From Pipra filicauda (taxonomy: Eukaryota > Chordata > Aves > Passeriformes > Pipridae), in contig NW_024104757.1 in assembly GCF_003945595.2 (NCBI RefSeq), forward strand, positions 1 to 64,000: a DNA stretch of 64,000 bases. Reading direction: 5' to 3'. Below are positions 45,391 through 58,350 of the stretch, piece after piece. The number at the start of each line of letters is the position of its first letter. Position 1 is the first letter of the stretch. Made by a program: the position numbers and the translations under genes. A model generated the notes under the pieces. The model was given only the letters and a program-made list of their open reading frames with translations, had not been told where the DNA came from and did no database searches.

Positions 45391-45883
45391 TTGCGGTGCC
45401 GTTGCGGGGGTGGCCGAGCCCCCCCTTGGCCCCGCTCGGCCCGGGCAGCGCATGCTCCCTGCCGGGCCCAACCTGCCCATTTAAACCGCGGCGGAGGCGC
45501 GGGCGCGGAGCTGGGCTCGGCTCAGCCGCGGGCAGCGCCGAGGTAGGACGGGCACTAGGAGCGGGATCGGGGATGGTCGTGCCGGGCAGCGGGAGCGGCT
45601 CCTGGGGGAGCTGCCGGGGCTCTCGGGGGGTCCTGGGGGGCTCCAGAGCTCAGCACTCGTAGCCCAGGACCGGGCGCTGCTCGGACCCCGCTGATGCTCC
45701 CGCGGTCCCGCTCCGGCTCCGCGGGGGACGGAGGGGAAAACAAAAAGCCCTGTGGGGTGGGGGGCAGAGCAGGAGCGGCCGCAGGTAGGGCTGTGGGCGG
45801 GCGGGGGGTCCCGGGTACAGCAGGGTGTGCCGCGAGTTTTTTCCACGCTTCTCATTCTCGCAGAGACATCCGCGGCGAGCGGG

Positions 45884-45985
45884 GCGGGCTGGAGGATCGC
45901 TGAGCGGGCTGGAGGATCGCTGAGCGGGCTGGAGGATCGCTGAGCGGGCTGGAGGATCGCTGAGCGGGCTGGAGGATCGCCGAGC
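45884..45985. repeat. 20-bp tandem repeat at the island's downstream edge
   Basis: Five copies of TGAGCGGGCTGGAGGATCGC in direct tandem (first and last slightly diverged). If the acceptor at 45863 is used, the repeat lies in an SLC45A3 leader exon. Confidence 0.93.
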
Positions 45986-48900
45986 CGGCTGAAGGAGCCC
46001 GGGGAGCGGGGATGTGACTTCCAGAAATCCTGGAGACTCGCAGGGACAGGTCAGTGAATTCTCAGAATCCGAGAAAAGCAGCGCCGGGCAAAGGGAAGTT
46101 TTCTTTACACGTGGTTGGAGGCTCTTGTTTGGATTTGCTGCCAGGTTATCTGTCTCTCCCCGCCAGCTCTAGTGGGAGTTTGAGCGGGCTGATGCTTCAA
46201 CAGTGGTACCTAAATGTCATAATGTGGGCATTCCAGAGATTACTGACTTCGGCGTGATATTCCAGGGTTTGCTGACTTTGGCGTGGCTCGAGATTTTGGT
46301 GGTAAAATTCCTTAGTTGTTTATGATAAACATAAACTAGAGGAGTAATTTGTCTTCCTGTGGATGGCAGCTTTAGGAGGAAGAGAAAGGCATTAGAATAA
46401 ACTTAATATTGACTCTGGTGATGACCAAACTTGGCAAGGTGTTTGGTTTTCTTGCTTATAATTAAAACAGAAAACAGCAAACATTGAAAGGGAAATGTAT
46501 CAGGAAAAGGTTTGCTGGTGCCCCTCCCCTAGACCTGTCAGACTCCTGAGCAGCACAGGGAAAGGGCTCAGGCTCCAACCCTGTCCCACCCTGGTGCTGT
46601 TCTGGTTCTAGCTGTGGTTCAAGCGAGCAATGTTTGTACGTGTAACATGAGAATAACTCGAAATTTATAGAAATAGAACATGAGTAAGAACTTCAAAAGT
46701 ACCCAAATGACCTGGGCACTGAAGTCATGCAGGCACTCCTGAAAAACGTGTACCAGCCTTTAAACCTTTTCTATTATTTGCCCCACCTGCAATTTTCTTT
46801 CTTTTTTTTTTTTTTTTTTTTTTCATTTTTTTAAATGTGTGATGCTACCTCTGGACTTTCTGGCATCATCCCTCTACCCTTCCACTCGTGGGGAGTGGCA
46901 GAGCCAGGAAAGCCAGATTGCCAGCCCTGCTCTGGGATTCCAGGCGGTGCCCAAAAAACTCTGGAACTTATTACCACCAAGCCATGGTGGAAGCCAAGAG
47001 CTCTTGGCTTATGGGATGGGGGGGGAGGGGGGAAGGAAAAAAAAAAAAGGATTAGAAATTTGATATGGATAACGAGAATCTGCAGAATTAATAGCAAATT
47101 AAATGAGAGCTGTATGAGGGGTAGAAATCCCTGTATTTCAGGGCATAAGCAGATCTTGGGATTTAGGAGGAAACTTCTCCTTGCAGGGAGGTTTTGCTCA
47201 CACTGGCTGCTGGTGGGATATTCCCCTGCAGGCTGTTACAGACATGGCCTGTGCAGGGATCTCTGAGTGTTGTGTCAATTCAAGTGCCTGAGCCTCCAGG
47301 TGTTTCCCAACATCAGGTTGTTTCTGGAAGGCCCAAAGCACCTGGTTTTGTGCAGAACCTGCCCAAGGATAAGAGTAACATCACCTGTGAGCAGAGCAGT
47401 GGTTTCACAGGCTGTCATCCCTGTAGTAAAGTGGTAGTAGATGCCTCCATGTCCTCCAGACAAACTCCAGCAGCAGCATTCCTAAGGTGTACAGTCAGAT
47501 TTTTGTCAGCAGTGTCTGGATGTATCCATGTTATATCCAGGGTGGGAGAAGCTGAAATCACTGGGCTGATCACTGAGCTAAAAAATACAGCCCTTGGTCT
47601 CTTTATCTTTGCCAGAGTTCCTCGGAAACGATGTTTAGCATAAACTCTTGGTAACCTTTTCCCCAAACTGTTTATCTCGCTGGAGCACTCAAGTGGCAGG
47701 GTTGGGGTGGGGGGAAGGGGGTGTTCTTGGGTTTTTTTTTTCTCCCTGAGTTTCATATCTCTGCTCTTCAACTCCATATGGAGCTTAGGGTGATGGCTGG
47801 ACTCTTGTGCTTGATGGCATTAGGGCTGCATGCTCTTAAAAATAAAAAGAAATAACCTTAACTACCCAGTTTTGTGTTAAAGCTACAAGTAGAAGCTTTG
47901 CTTAAAGTTTGAACCAACAAAGCTGGTCCTGAAAGCATCGACTCCATTGTATGATGAAGTGATGGGGCAAAAACTACTCTTTGAACATAACTCTGTGGGT
48001 CTCCTCACATGTCTTCTGGTGAAGCCTCTTTGGAAATACCTGGGAGCAGAGTTCCTGCATCACTGAAAATCTTAACCAGGGCCCCTTGTGTTGGACCCAC
48101 AAGAAGCTCTCAGGGTTTGCAAATGACTCCTGAGGAATGTGCAAAGGCAAAGGAAGACAGAGTTTGGTGTTCTGTAAAAGCAGTGTTTATATGTGATATT
48201 TCCAATCCACTTCGGCTTCCATGGTTTTACAGGGACAAAAAAAAAAGCCTGGAAAGTTGTGCCTGCGGTGCTTCCCTGACTCCTCCCTTCGTCAGGAGTC
48301 CTGTGGATGGGGATGTGGCAGAGAACTTCAGGGTTTGTGTGGACACTTCCTGGCAGTTGGTTTCATTCAAGCTGCCTGTGAGTCTGTCAGGTCTGGTCCC
48401 AGGCTGGAGCCAGTGCTCAGAGCCTGCTTTCAAATAACAGGAAAAAACACAGAACAGGCATTACAAAATAATATGCTGATGGTCTCTCTTTTTCTCCATG
48501 GCTTTTTTTTCCTCCTCTGGCTTTACTCCCTTCAGAATTTTACCCCACTTTTGTCACAGTGGGATCTTTCAGACCAGCTCTAAGTGGTGTGAGTAAGGTG
48601 TTTGTGTTTATCTTCCACCTTCCTCTACCTTGGAGCAGTTCACCCAAGGAGTGTCTTGTTGTGGTAGCTGTTTTAGGTTTTCTTTAATATGCAAGTTGCT
48701 GCCTCCTTGTCTTGGCTGGGGCAACATCAAAGCAAAACTCTTGACCGTTGGGTGAAAGTTGGGGAGGTTTGTGATGGATTCAAGGCTCAGAGGGAGCAGA
48801 AGAGAAAGGAGCTGCAGGCAGTGGTCAGGGTGAGCAGGTAATGAATGAAAGGGGTAAAGCCTTGAGCAGTGAGAGAGAGGTGGGATGGAGACACTGAAAC

Positions 48901-51900
48901 CCAGAAGAGTTTTGTCTGGTGAATCTCCTCCACTCACTTCTATTGCAAATAATTCCATCATGTGATGGTGTGCTGTGGCTCCTGCAGGAGGTGGGGGCAG
49001 TCAGCCCAGGACAGCTATTCCTCATAAACTCAACCCAGACAGCCAACCTGGGGAGTCTTGTGATCCCTCAGCCGTGCAGCTGAACCCATGGTCGAGGCTG
49101 GGAGTGGAGCAAGGGAGTCATGAGAGGCTTGTGAGCAGCCTGTCAGCAACTCTCAGCATTGACTCGAGTTCTGAATGCTTAATATCAGGAACCAAAACTG
49201 TTCATGGGAGAACAGGAACCCTCAAGCTTGGCTGAGAAAGGGGTTGGAGACCCTCATCCTTGCTTGTAATAAGCAGGGGGGATTTTAAAGCTGTCTCTGC
49301 AAGGTGATCCAGCAATGTGTGAGCTCATGGCAGACTGTCTGTAAACATGGGCTGCACAACATAAAGCAAATCTTGCACTCTCCACAAACAAAGCAATAGG
49401 AAAATAGTAAACTAAAGGATTATTTATATACATCTCCGTGTCCCAGGGCTTGTGTTGGTCAGTTACAACTAGGATTGATATTTATCCCTTGAAACCCGTT
49501 CTCCCTCTTGTGCTGCTGTTGCTCCTCACTGCTGGAAGAATCTGAGCCTGATCTTGTGTTTTGGAGCTGCTGATGTGTCCAACCCTCTGAGCTATCGAGT
49601 TGCTGGTTCAGAAAACAGAGCTGAGTGGAACTATAAGGGCACCATTTCATGATTGTTGTTTGTATGCACGCTGTTCCTTGGAGGTCCTCTAATTTGTGCC
49701 CTTCCTCCTTGTTTTCATATCCTAAAATGTCAGTTCCTCTTGCAGTCCAAAAATATTTGCTTAACATTTTGCCAGCCTGCAGAAGAGGAGAAACAGACCC
49801 CCGTGAATATTGTCTGGCAAAATAAGGGACTGTAATGTAGGAATGTGGTTCCAATGGCTTCTTTGTCTCGGGGCTGGAGGCACTGGAACACACACAGCAA
49901 TAAGCAGGTGCTTGATTTGCAGCTCTGAACCGTTTTTTCTTCTTCCTTGTTGCTGTACAGGAGCTAAAAGAGAGTGCTGTTAGTCCAGATCCCAAGGACC
50001 TGGCCCTGCCTTACATCCAGGGAAACCTTGTTTGAGTAAGACATGAAATTAGCCCTGATTTCAGAACCAGCTTCTGGTGACTTGCAGATGAATTCTCATA
50101 ATTCATAACGCTCAGGAGGTGTAAGGATGGCCTCTGGCAAAATAATGAGGTTTATTTGAAAATAGAAACTTAAAACAACGCTGGGCGCTGGGCTTGGTTT
50201 GTGAGGTGTAAAGTTTTTCCCCTTCAGTTAAGGGAACAGGTTTTTTTTCCACCTTCATTTGGGTGAGAGCTGAAGTTCTCTGTGGTGGTTTGTCTCCAGG
50301 AGCTGGGACTTCAAGAAAAACACAAATCTAATGAGTGCAGTGTCTCAAATCCATGCAGGTTGTCAGCACTCGAAAGACATTAATGTTCTTGCAGAGCAGG
50401 CTGGAGCCAACTTTTGGGAATAATGTGCACATAGTTGTGGATAACATCGAAATCTGGCCTCAGATTGATGGGTTGAGGCTCTGGGTGAAGTGGTGCAGGC
50501 AAGGAAATCCGTGGATCACACTTTCATCACCAGGTGGAGGAGTGAATCCTGCTGGGCTCTGACTCGGGGCATCAAAGAGACTGAGGTGGTGATCAAACCT
50601 CAACTCTGGTGCTATTTTGCCATTTCCTCCCAGTTGCCTGCTCCTAATTCAAGAGCAATGGGCAGAGCTGGCTCTTGGGTTCGGTTTGAGGTGCCCCTGA
50701 GTGTCCCCTCTCCATTCTCTGTGCTCTGCACAGACACCAAACCCCTCCCCACCAACTGCACCCTGTGAGTGAGGTCCCTGGTGGTGATTTTGTACCTTTT
50801 CCATCAGCAGTGCCCTGTCTGGGAATGTTGGGCTGGAGAAGCATCTGCCACTGCTCCAGAGTGCTTTGCTGCTCTCTCTCCCCTCTGCCCAGGGCTGTGG
50901 TGCCACATCACTTTGGGGAGGGGGCACCCAAAGTGTCGGTCACCCACAAGACCCGAGCTGTCACTGAGTGTCCTGTTAGTTCTCTCCCTGTTATCACTGT
51001 GCTACCTTGCTCTGGATTCTGGAGTAAACCAATAAATTCTCCCTTCAGAGCTGTGCAAAGAGAATAAAGGATTGTTGTGGCCACAGAGAGAGAGAGAGAG
51101 AGGGGGAGAGAGAGAGAGAGCTTCCTTGTAGGTCTGTGGCGGGAGGCACTTCATAAATACAAAGAGATGGAGCACAAAGGGACAAGGAGATGACAGTGGC
51201 TTCCAAGGCTGTGGTACCAGGTACTGGCTCGTGGCGTGACAGGGGAGGGCTTTGTGCAGCCACTGTTGCTGTTGGACTCCAGAGGTGCGTTTGGGAATGT
51301 TTATGACAAACGATTCCTGTGTGTGAGGGGCGGTGGGAGCAGCTGGAGCAGCGCTGGAACAAAAGGCTGCTGTGCTACAGCCAAGGCCGACTGAGCAATT
51401 AATGGGCCTGGAAGGGTGGCTTTTCATGAGAATTGACTGAAGCCGGGGTTGGGAGAGTGGCTGAACGTCGTCTGGGGAGGGGTCTGACCGTGCATGTAGA
51501 AAGGAGAGCACGGGAATTAACACAGGGGGATAACTGGAGGGAGGAAAGGAAGGAAGGAAGGAAGGACGCTTCCCAGCTATTAAATCTTTTAGCCTATGGA
51601 TATTGTTTCAGGGGAAATTCTTGCAAGCTCAGTGCTTGAGACCCATCCATTCAGGCTGGACAAATCACTGGAGAATGTGCTGTTGGGAGCAGTCCTGCAG
51701 CAGCCCCGGGGAAGATGATTCAACAGGGCCTCTTTCAGCTTTGATTCCTGCAAACAGTCTGCGTTTGTGCTGCCCCCAGATCCTCCCATTCATCACTGTC
51801 TGTGGCCAATGCTGATAGCAGAGCAGGAGCCTTTTGGGCAAGAGCAGGGAATGCTGGCTGTCCCTGGGCTAAACCCTGCATCCAAGGCCAGTCAGCACAT

Positions 51901-53020
51901 GCTGATGCACAGCCAGGATGGCCCAGGACGGTGCTGGGGATAAGCCCTTTCCCAGCCCTTACTGGGCAGAGCCAGCTCTGTGCCCGCCCGAGGTGCCCTG
52001 GCTGTTTGCCCAAGGCAGCCCAGAGCATGTTACAGGAATATCAGAGGTCTTTCTGCTTCATTTGTAGCTCACTGAACTTTACTCCAGTAAATAATGGCAA
52101 GAGAGAGAGACCTGTGTGGAGAGAAAATCCTGCCTCTCTATCCAAGTCTTCAATGTACAAACTTTCATTTATCCTTTGCTGTTACAACAGGCTTTCTCTG
52201 GGACTTTTTCAGCTCCCAGACCACTTTGCTGCCTGTCCTCCCTGGCAGATGCAGTCTGTGCTCTGCACCAGCTTAAACCTGTGCCACAAAATCCCTGAGC
52301 ACCCCTGCTCAGAGGGCTCTGCAAAATCCAGGCAGCTTTGAACCTGAACTCCACGCTTGGTTACTAAAAATCTAATAATTTAGGGCTGATATTCTCTCCA
52401 GGGCTCAAAATAGAAGTGAGGGTCCTGTTTGTAAGCAGACACGGGGTGGGGAGTGAGTGGGGTGGCAAAAATGCCTCACTCTGGTCACCTCCTGTAGAAA
52501 TGGCAGCTTTGAGCCTTGCTCTCTGAAAGGTGGAAAACTCCCCTTCCAGATATTCCATGCTGCTGTATTTTGTGGGAATATTAAACCCCTGCGTGCTCTG
52601 ATAGTGAGAACGAGGAAAGGGGAAAAAAAAAAAGCTTTTTAAGTTTCCCATAATGACCTTCCGGTGAAACTTATCTGCCTCAAAAAATAAAATCTGATGG
52701 CTTCTTATCTTTGCAATTATCCAGACAATTTTGGGCAGGAATAAAATCATAGAACCCCACGTTTTCAGACCCAGGCCCCGTGGCTGGTCTGTCGTGATAA
52801 GGAAAAGGCTCTCTGTGCTCCAGCAGGGATCTGAGGGCCCTCATTAACCCAGGGGAGTCGGGTGCAGGGAGAAAGGCAGAGCTCGAGCAGCTTTTGCTGC
52901 CCCAGGCACGTGAAAACTGCTCTTCTGGTGACTTTGATCCGTGGACTGTGCCCTTAGAGAACCAGGGAAAATTCCTGTTGTTCCCTGTGCACCTGTCCCT
53001 TTGGCAGAGGGGGCTGGCTG

Positions 53021-53280
53021 GGTGTGTTTTGGAGTTTGTGAGGGCTCTGGGTGTTTAATGGAGTGTGGTGAGGAGATGCCAGTCCTGAGCAGGTAAAACT
53101 CTGTGTGCCAGGCACGAGTCCTGCTGTGGTTCTTCCAGCCCACTGTGGAGATCCCTCTGCAGCTGAGCTCAGCTGTGGGGGGTTTATTGGGGCACTCAGT
53201 CCTTCCCCTCATCAGAGCTGAACTGAGCCCTCCAGTGCAGTTCTTTTGGAGTGTCTGTGATGGAAACATGAAGGTTCCTG
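53021..53280 (+). repeat. Locally duplicated block, copy 1
   Basis: It shares long near-identical runs with 56218-56452, including TTTAATGGAGTGTGGTGAGG, AGATGCCAGTCCTGAGCAGG and TGCAGTTCTTTTGGAGTGTC, in the same order and orientation. It has ~30 extra bases in its second half that copy 2 lacks. Confidence 0.88.
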
Positions 53281-56217
53281 GAATTGTGGCATAAACCCAC
53301 CTCTGGCCAGAGGGGTGACTGGAAGGGTGGAAGTGGTGGGTGACTGGGACAACCACCCCTTACAGCAACTCCCAGTTTAGCATTTTTAAAGAGTTTTGCT
53401 TCATCCCCTCCCCCTTTGCACGCTCCCACCCTGGGGGAGTGCCCATCCCACGTCCATCCCTGTGCTGGCTCCGAGTGTTCCCGGCGCTGGGCAAAGCCTG
53501 GCGTGCCCAGGAGGGGCTGATGTGACTGATGGGGGTTCTGCACTCACAGCTGCCTCTCGGGGCTGTTCCTCGTGCTGCCAAAGGCTCTTTGTCTCGTTCA
53601 AAGCCATGACCTCGTTCTACAGACAGAAAACAGAGAGGGAGAAAAACCCACCGACCTGCCAGGGGAGGTCAAAGGGCTCTGCTGAGAGATATGTCAGCAT
53701 CAAACTTCTGGGGCAGGGGCACAAATAACTGGGATTGCAGACCAGAAAATTACCATGAAAAAATGGACTAACTACCATGTGATTACAAAAGAGCCCATTA
53801 GTTCTGTGTGTGTCCAGGACTCAAAGTGTGTCCTTTGAGGAAGAGCACAAGGTCACGCTCCCAAACCTTGAAGCAAAAGGGGCTGTGTAAGTGTGTGCCT
53901 GGTGCTCTCTGTGTGGAGATTGGGTTGCTCTCCTCCTTTTTCCTAAGGCACAAACTCTTCTGGTGAAAGAGGAAAGCTCAGAGTTATCAGTGTTGGGTGA
54001 TAGCAGCTCCCACTGGGTTTAAATTTGTCAGCCCCCTCAGTGCTGCTTTAGCAGCCTGTGGGGGTACAATCTGGGGGAATGAACACCCCTCCAGCCCTCC
54101 CGGGGCTCAGCAGTTTGTTCCTGGGTTGCTCCTGCCTCATCCATGGGTGAGGGGCTGGATTTACAGTCTCAGGGGTCTGTGCCACCCGTGGCCTTTGCTC
54201 TGACCCCTCATACATCAGGACTGTCCTCTCCACCCCAAGGCTGGTCCTGAGACTCTGCTGGCCCCGTGACTGTCACAGCTTTCCAGATAAAGCTGGGAAT
54301 GATGAAGCTGTGGGAAAGAAGTCCTGGAGCTGCCTTGGAGCCACGGTGTGCTGGAGCAGGAGGAGCTGAAGTTGGCTGTGCCTTGCTGAGGGGTCAGATG
54401 TCCCATTACACAGCCCCTTTGCTTTAGTTGGAAACAACAAGTTCCAGTTTCACTTCCCGTTTTCCCAGCCCTGTGGACAGGCAATGCAAAGTGGACACAG
54501 TAAAGCCATAAGGGCTTCTGCCTCCTCATCTCTGTTCAGATGGGGAAATAATTCTTCTTTCACTCATCACTAGTGATGAGAACTCAGAAGTTGTGTGTCA
54601 GTGCTTTCAGTGCTGAGGTGACCCATGTGTGTGTTCTCTGTGTGCCCTGACATCCTTCCACCAGCACTAGTTTGCTCTTCTCTTTGCCAGTTCCAGGTCG
54701 TTGGGGTAAAGAAGTGCTTTATGATCTGCTTTCCCTGTTTCACTCCTGGTGATCATTATTCCCTAAGGATTCCAGCAATGCAAACCTGGGAAATCCCATG
54801 TGCTCGCTCAGGCAGGGCTGGTGGACAGAGGACTTCATACCTCAAAATGAGGTGGTGACGACCAGCACAAAAGTTCCTGTGCAACTTAGGGATCTGCAGT
54901 GGAAGGAAATGCAGATTCCAGGCAGGTATTCACAGGATTTTGGTGAGTGTGCTCCTGCCTTTGGCTTGGCTTTGCCTGTGGGGACACTGGTGAGGGTGCC
55001 CTGAGCCTTGGACCTTCCTGCTGCGTGTGGTGGGTGTTCTGTAGGGGTTTTGGAGGACTGTCCAGTCTCAGGGCTCTGGGGACAGTGTAGGTACGTGGGG
55101 TGACAGTGCTGCAGCCTGTGGTCTGTGGCACTGCCAGACTCCAGCAGGATTCCCTGGCTGGAGAGGTTTGGATGCTCTTCCACCACTGCTGACCTTTGCA
55201 AGCCTCATCTCTGCTAAGGACGTGCCCGGGGGTCCCTCTGGGCACAGCCAACCCATCCCAGAGCCCCAGATCCCAGCTCTGCAGGGAATGGTGAGTAACT
55301 GGGAAATGCAGCTGGTGTCACTGGGCCGGCTGTGCCGCAGGATCCCAAGAATGGGGGGGGTCAGAACCACCTGTTGGAGTTTCAGCCCTGGGGAGGCCGC
55401 TGCCCTTTTTAACAGCATCCCCCTCTTTTTCCTTGCTCCTCACTTCCCGGTATTCCCTTTACAACCAGCCCATTGTGCTGTGGGCTACGGCAGCTGGGTG
55501 GAGTGTTTCAGGCTCAAGTGTAATTTCAGTGCCTTTAAAAACCTTTGGAGGGCTCTTTTTTTCTTTTTTTTTTTTTCCCCTGAAGAGGACAGCAACGCCA
55601 ACAAGGGATAATTTGATGGATTACTCTGCGGGGCTGAGGGGCTCTCCTTAATCCCCTTTGTGGGGCTGCTTGACGAGACGAGGAGCAGAAGCCCCCAGCC
55701 CCAGGCAGAGAAAAGGCAGCTCAGCAGGGTGGGTTTTACACGCTGACATATAAATACAGGCCCTGGTCATGTGGTGCCGGATATAATCTGTGCCCGTTAC
55801 CACGCCGTGGAGAAGGGGGCACCTGGAGGGGGCTTAATTTTTTTTTTTCCCCCCCCCTTTCCAGTTCAATTTACATTTTTATTCTTCTGCTAAAAATAAT
55901 AAACGGAGAAGAAAGGCCGGGGTGGGGGAGAGGTTGATCTGGATCAAATGCCGGGGTGATGGGCATGGTATTTAAACGCCAGAAATGAGCTCCAGTGAAA
56001 AGCAGAAGCAGATCATCTCATTTCCCCTCCCGCTCCAAAACGGGGGCTCCTCTCGTGAATAAAAGCAAGAGCTTGGGTCGTGCAGCAGCAAAACAAAGCT
56101 GTGGCTCTGATGGAGAGCCAGCCAACCTTGTCTGGAGGTCTGGAGCTGTTTGCAGCAGACCTGACGCCGGCTCAGGAAAGCGTGACCGGAGGGAGCGAGG
56201 CTGTTGGGGTGGGTGCA

Positions 56218-56452
56218 TTGTGTGTGTTTTGGACTTTGTGAGGCCTCTGGGTGCTTAATGGAGTGTGGTGAGGAGATGCCAGTCCTGAGCAGGTAAAATG
56301 CTGGGAGACCACCCTGTGTGCCAGGAACAAGTCCCGTTGTGGTTCCTCCAGCCCAGTCTGGAGATCCCTCTGCAGTGAGGTGTTTATTGGGGCGCTCGGT
56401 CCTTCCCCACATCAGTGCAGTTCTTTTGGAGTGTCTATGATGGAAACAGGGC
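56218..56452 (+). repeat. Locally duplicated block, copy 2
   Basis: Direct repeat of 53021-53280, about 3.2 kb downstream. It has a 13-base insertion (GCTGGGAGACCAC) and deletions relative to copy 1. It lacks CR1 or obvious LTR hallmarks. Confidence 0.88.
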
Positions 56453-58159
56453 TGAGCTACAGACCAGCAAGGTAAGGGTCAGCCTGTCAGCCTTGGACCT
56501 TGCTTGCTGCAGAAATCTGGGTGCCCAGCTCTAATCTGTGCCCCATTGTTGTCCATGCTCCTCCCATGGATCTCCTAGGCAGGCTGAAGCCTGGTGCTGC
56601 TGCCTGCCAAGCACAGGGGAGTTAATGACACCCTCTGGCACCACTGTGGGCCCTGGGCTCATGTCTGTCCCTCTGAGAGCTCCGAAAATGTCAGTGTGGC
56701 CTCCACTGAGTCAGTGACCCCGTTAGTCAGACAGGCGGTTCCTGTTTGTAACGGGAGGGGAGGAGGAGGAGGAGGAGGAGGACTTGCTGGAACTGGCCAC
56801 TCTTTGCTGCTGTATCTTTCCTGTGGTCAAACAGTCAGGCACGGGAGCTAAGGCAGCCAAAGGCTGGGAGGAACCTCCTGGCAGGAGCAATTCCTTTGCC
56901 AGAGGAAGAAGCAGGTTGTGGGACAGGAGGTCGGTGGAGTCTGGGGCTGCTCTGCTGTCTGTGTGATGTTCGTGTTATGGGGTGAGGATAAAGCATCCCT
57001 AGGGCTATTGGCACGTGGGATACCAGAGGTGTGAAGGGGAAGGGGGACAGACCCTGGAGAGCATCCTCTCTGTGCTGGCAGTTCCCACATGGAGATGGCA
57101 GCGAGCAGGCCAGGGATCCGTCTGTGCCTCGGGAGTGTGGGGAGCACAAAAGGCTCTGAAGAGCTCTGGCTTTTGGAGAGCCCTGAGAGCAGGATGATCC
57201 TGCTGTGGGTGCTGCAATGAAGAGGTTGCAGCGAGGCAGGAAAGAACCAACCCCCAGTTGGGACAAATTCAAGCATCTCCCTTTGAACCAAACCGTGCAG
57301 GAGTCGGAGCTGCCATTGGGAACCCCCCCTCCCCTGTAGCATCTCCCATTTGTCCTGGATTAATATATCCTGGCTGCTGGACACTGCCCTGTGGGGTGGG
57401 GGAGGGCATTTCAAATGGACTGGGGTGCCCAGGTCTGCCTTGTTGTTCTCCTCTGGGGGGGTTTCCACCTGCTGCTGCTCTTCCCCTAAGCCGGGCTGGT
57501 ATAATGGAGCTCAAAGGAAATGCAGAGTTAATTCAGAGACTAAATAAATGCCCGCTCTCCCATCCCTGCTTTATGACCACTCCCCTCTGCCCACACTGTG
57601 AATGAGGGTCAAGGAGATTTGGGAGGGGAGGGGGAAGGGGAGAGGGTCAGGAGAGGTCAGGTGAGTTTTCCATTGCATCCCGCCCGGCCCTGCCAGAGCT
57701 ATTCTCCATGGTGGATTTTACATTCAGCGGCCCTGAATGGACACTGATAGCTGTGAAAGGCTCTGGCACTGCATGAACAGCCCTTCCCTAAGCACTCCCC
57801 CTTGTGCTCTCTCCCATCCTTTCTTCCAGAGGGCTTCCAGGGAGTGGGGAATTAATAACGTTCCTAAAGAGCCCCTCGGAAGGTTGGAAATGTGATTTTG
57901 GGGTTAGGAATGGAACCCCAGTGGCTTGCAGGACCCTCTGCCCTCCTCTCTCTCTCTCTGCTGCCCCTTGGGAATGGGTTTGTGCATCAAACCTGCCGTG
58001 CCATGGGAAGGGAAGGTGAGGATCCATCCATGTCACCTGGGAACTGCTGAACAGGAGCAGCCCCTGCCTGAGCTTTTCCTTTCCCAAGGCAAAGGCTTTC
58101 GTGGGGCAATTTTTTTTTCTATATAAGACAGCCCTGACAGGTCAAAAATAGTTGGCAAT

Positions 58160-58350
58160 AGAATCATGGAATGGTTTGAGTTGGAAGGGACCTTAAATCT
58201 CATCTTGTTCCACCCCCTGCCATGGGCAGGGACACCTTCCACTGTCCCAGGTTGCTCCAAGCCCCGTCCAACCTGGCCTTGGACACTTCCAGGGATGGGG
58301 CAGCCACAGCTTCTCTGGGCAACCTGTGCCAGGGCCTCCCCACCCTCACC
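58160..58350 (-). mobile_element. CR1 LINE 3' fragment
   Basis: GAATCATGGAATGGTTTGAG...GGGACCTTAAATCTCATCTT...CAGCTTCTCTGGGCAACCTG: a well-preserved minus-strand CR1 end. Confidence 0.92.

Larger units (their letters stand above)
44830..46010 (+). promoter_or_regulatory. SLC45A3: CpG island, inferred SLC45A3 promoter and non-coding exon 1
   Basis: A G+C and CpG-rich island about 17 kb before the SLC45A3 start codon, on the expected side of a gene whose mammalian relative has a non-coding first exon and a long first intron. TTTAAA at 45480-45485 is followed ~60 bases later by a good donor (CCGAG|GTAGGA, GT at 45543-45544), allowing a short exon 1 near 45508-45542. A second donor-like CCGCAG|GTAGGG (GT at 45785-45786) and an acceptor-like TCTCATTCTCGCAG (ending 45863) could define alternative leader exons. 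Without transcripts the exon assignment is inference; another non-coding RNA promoter is possible. Confidence 0.45.

Noticed and set aside
44766..45855. 298- and 243-codon ORFs in the 45-kb island
   Set aside because: GC-rich repeats open in several frames with no family resemblance; better explained as promoter DNA.
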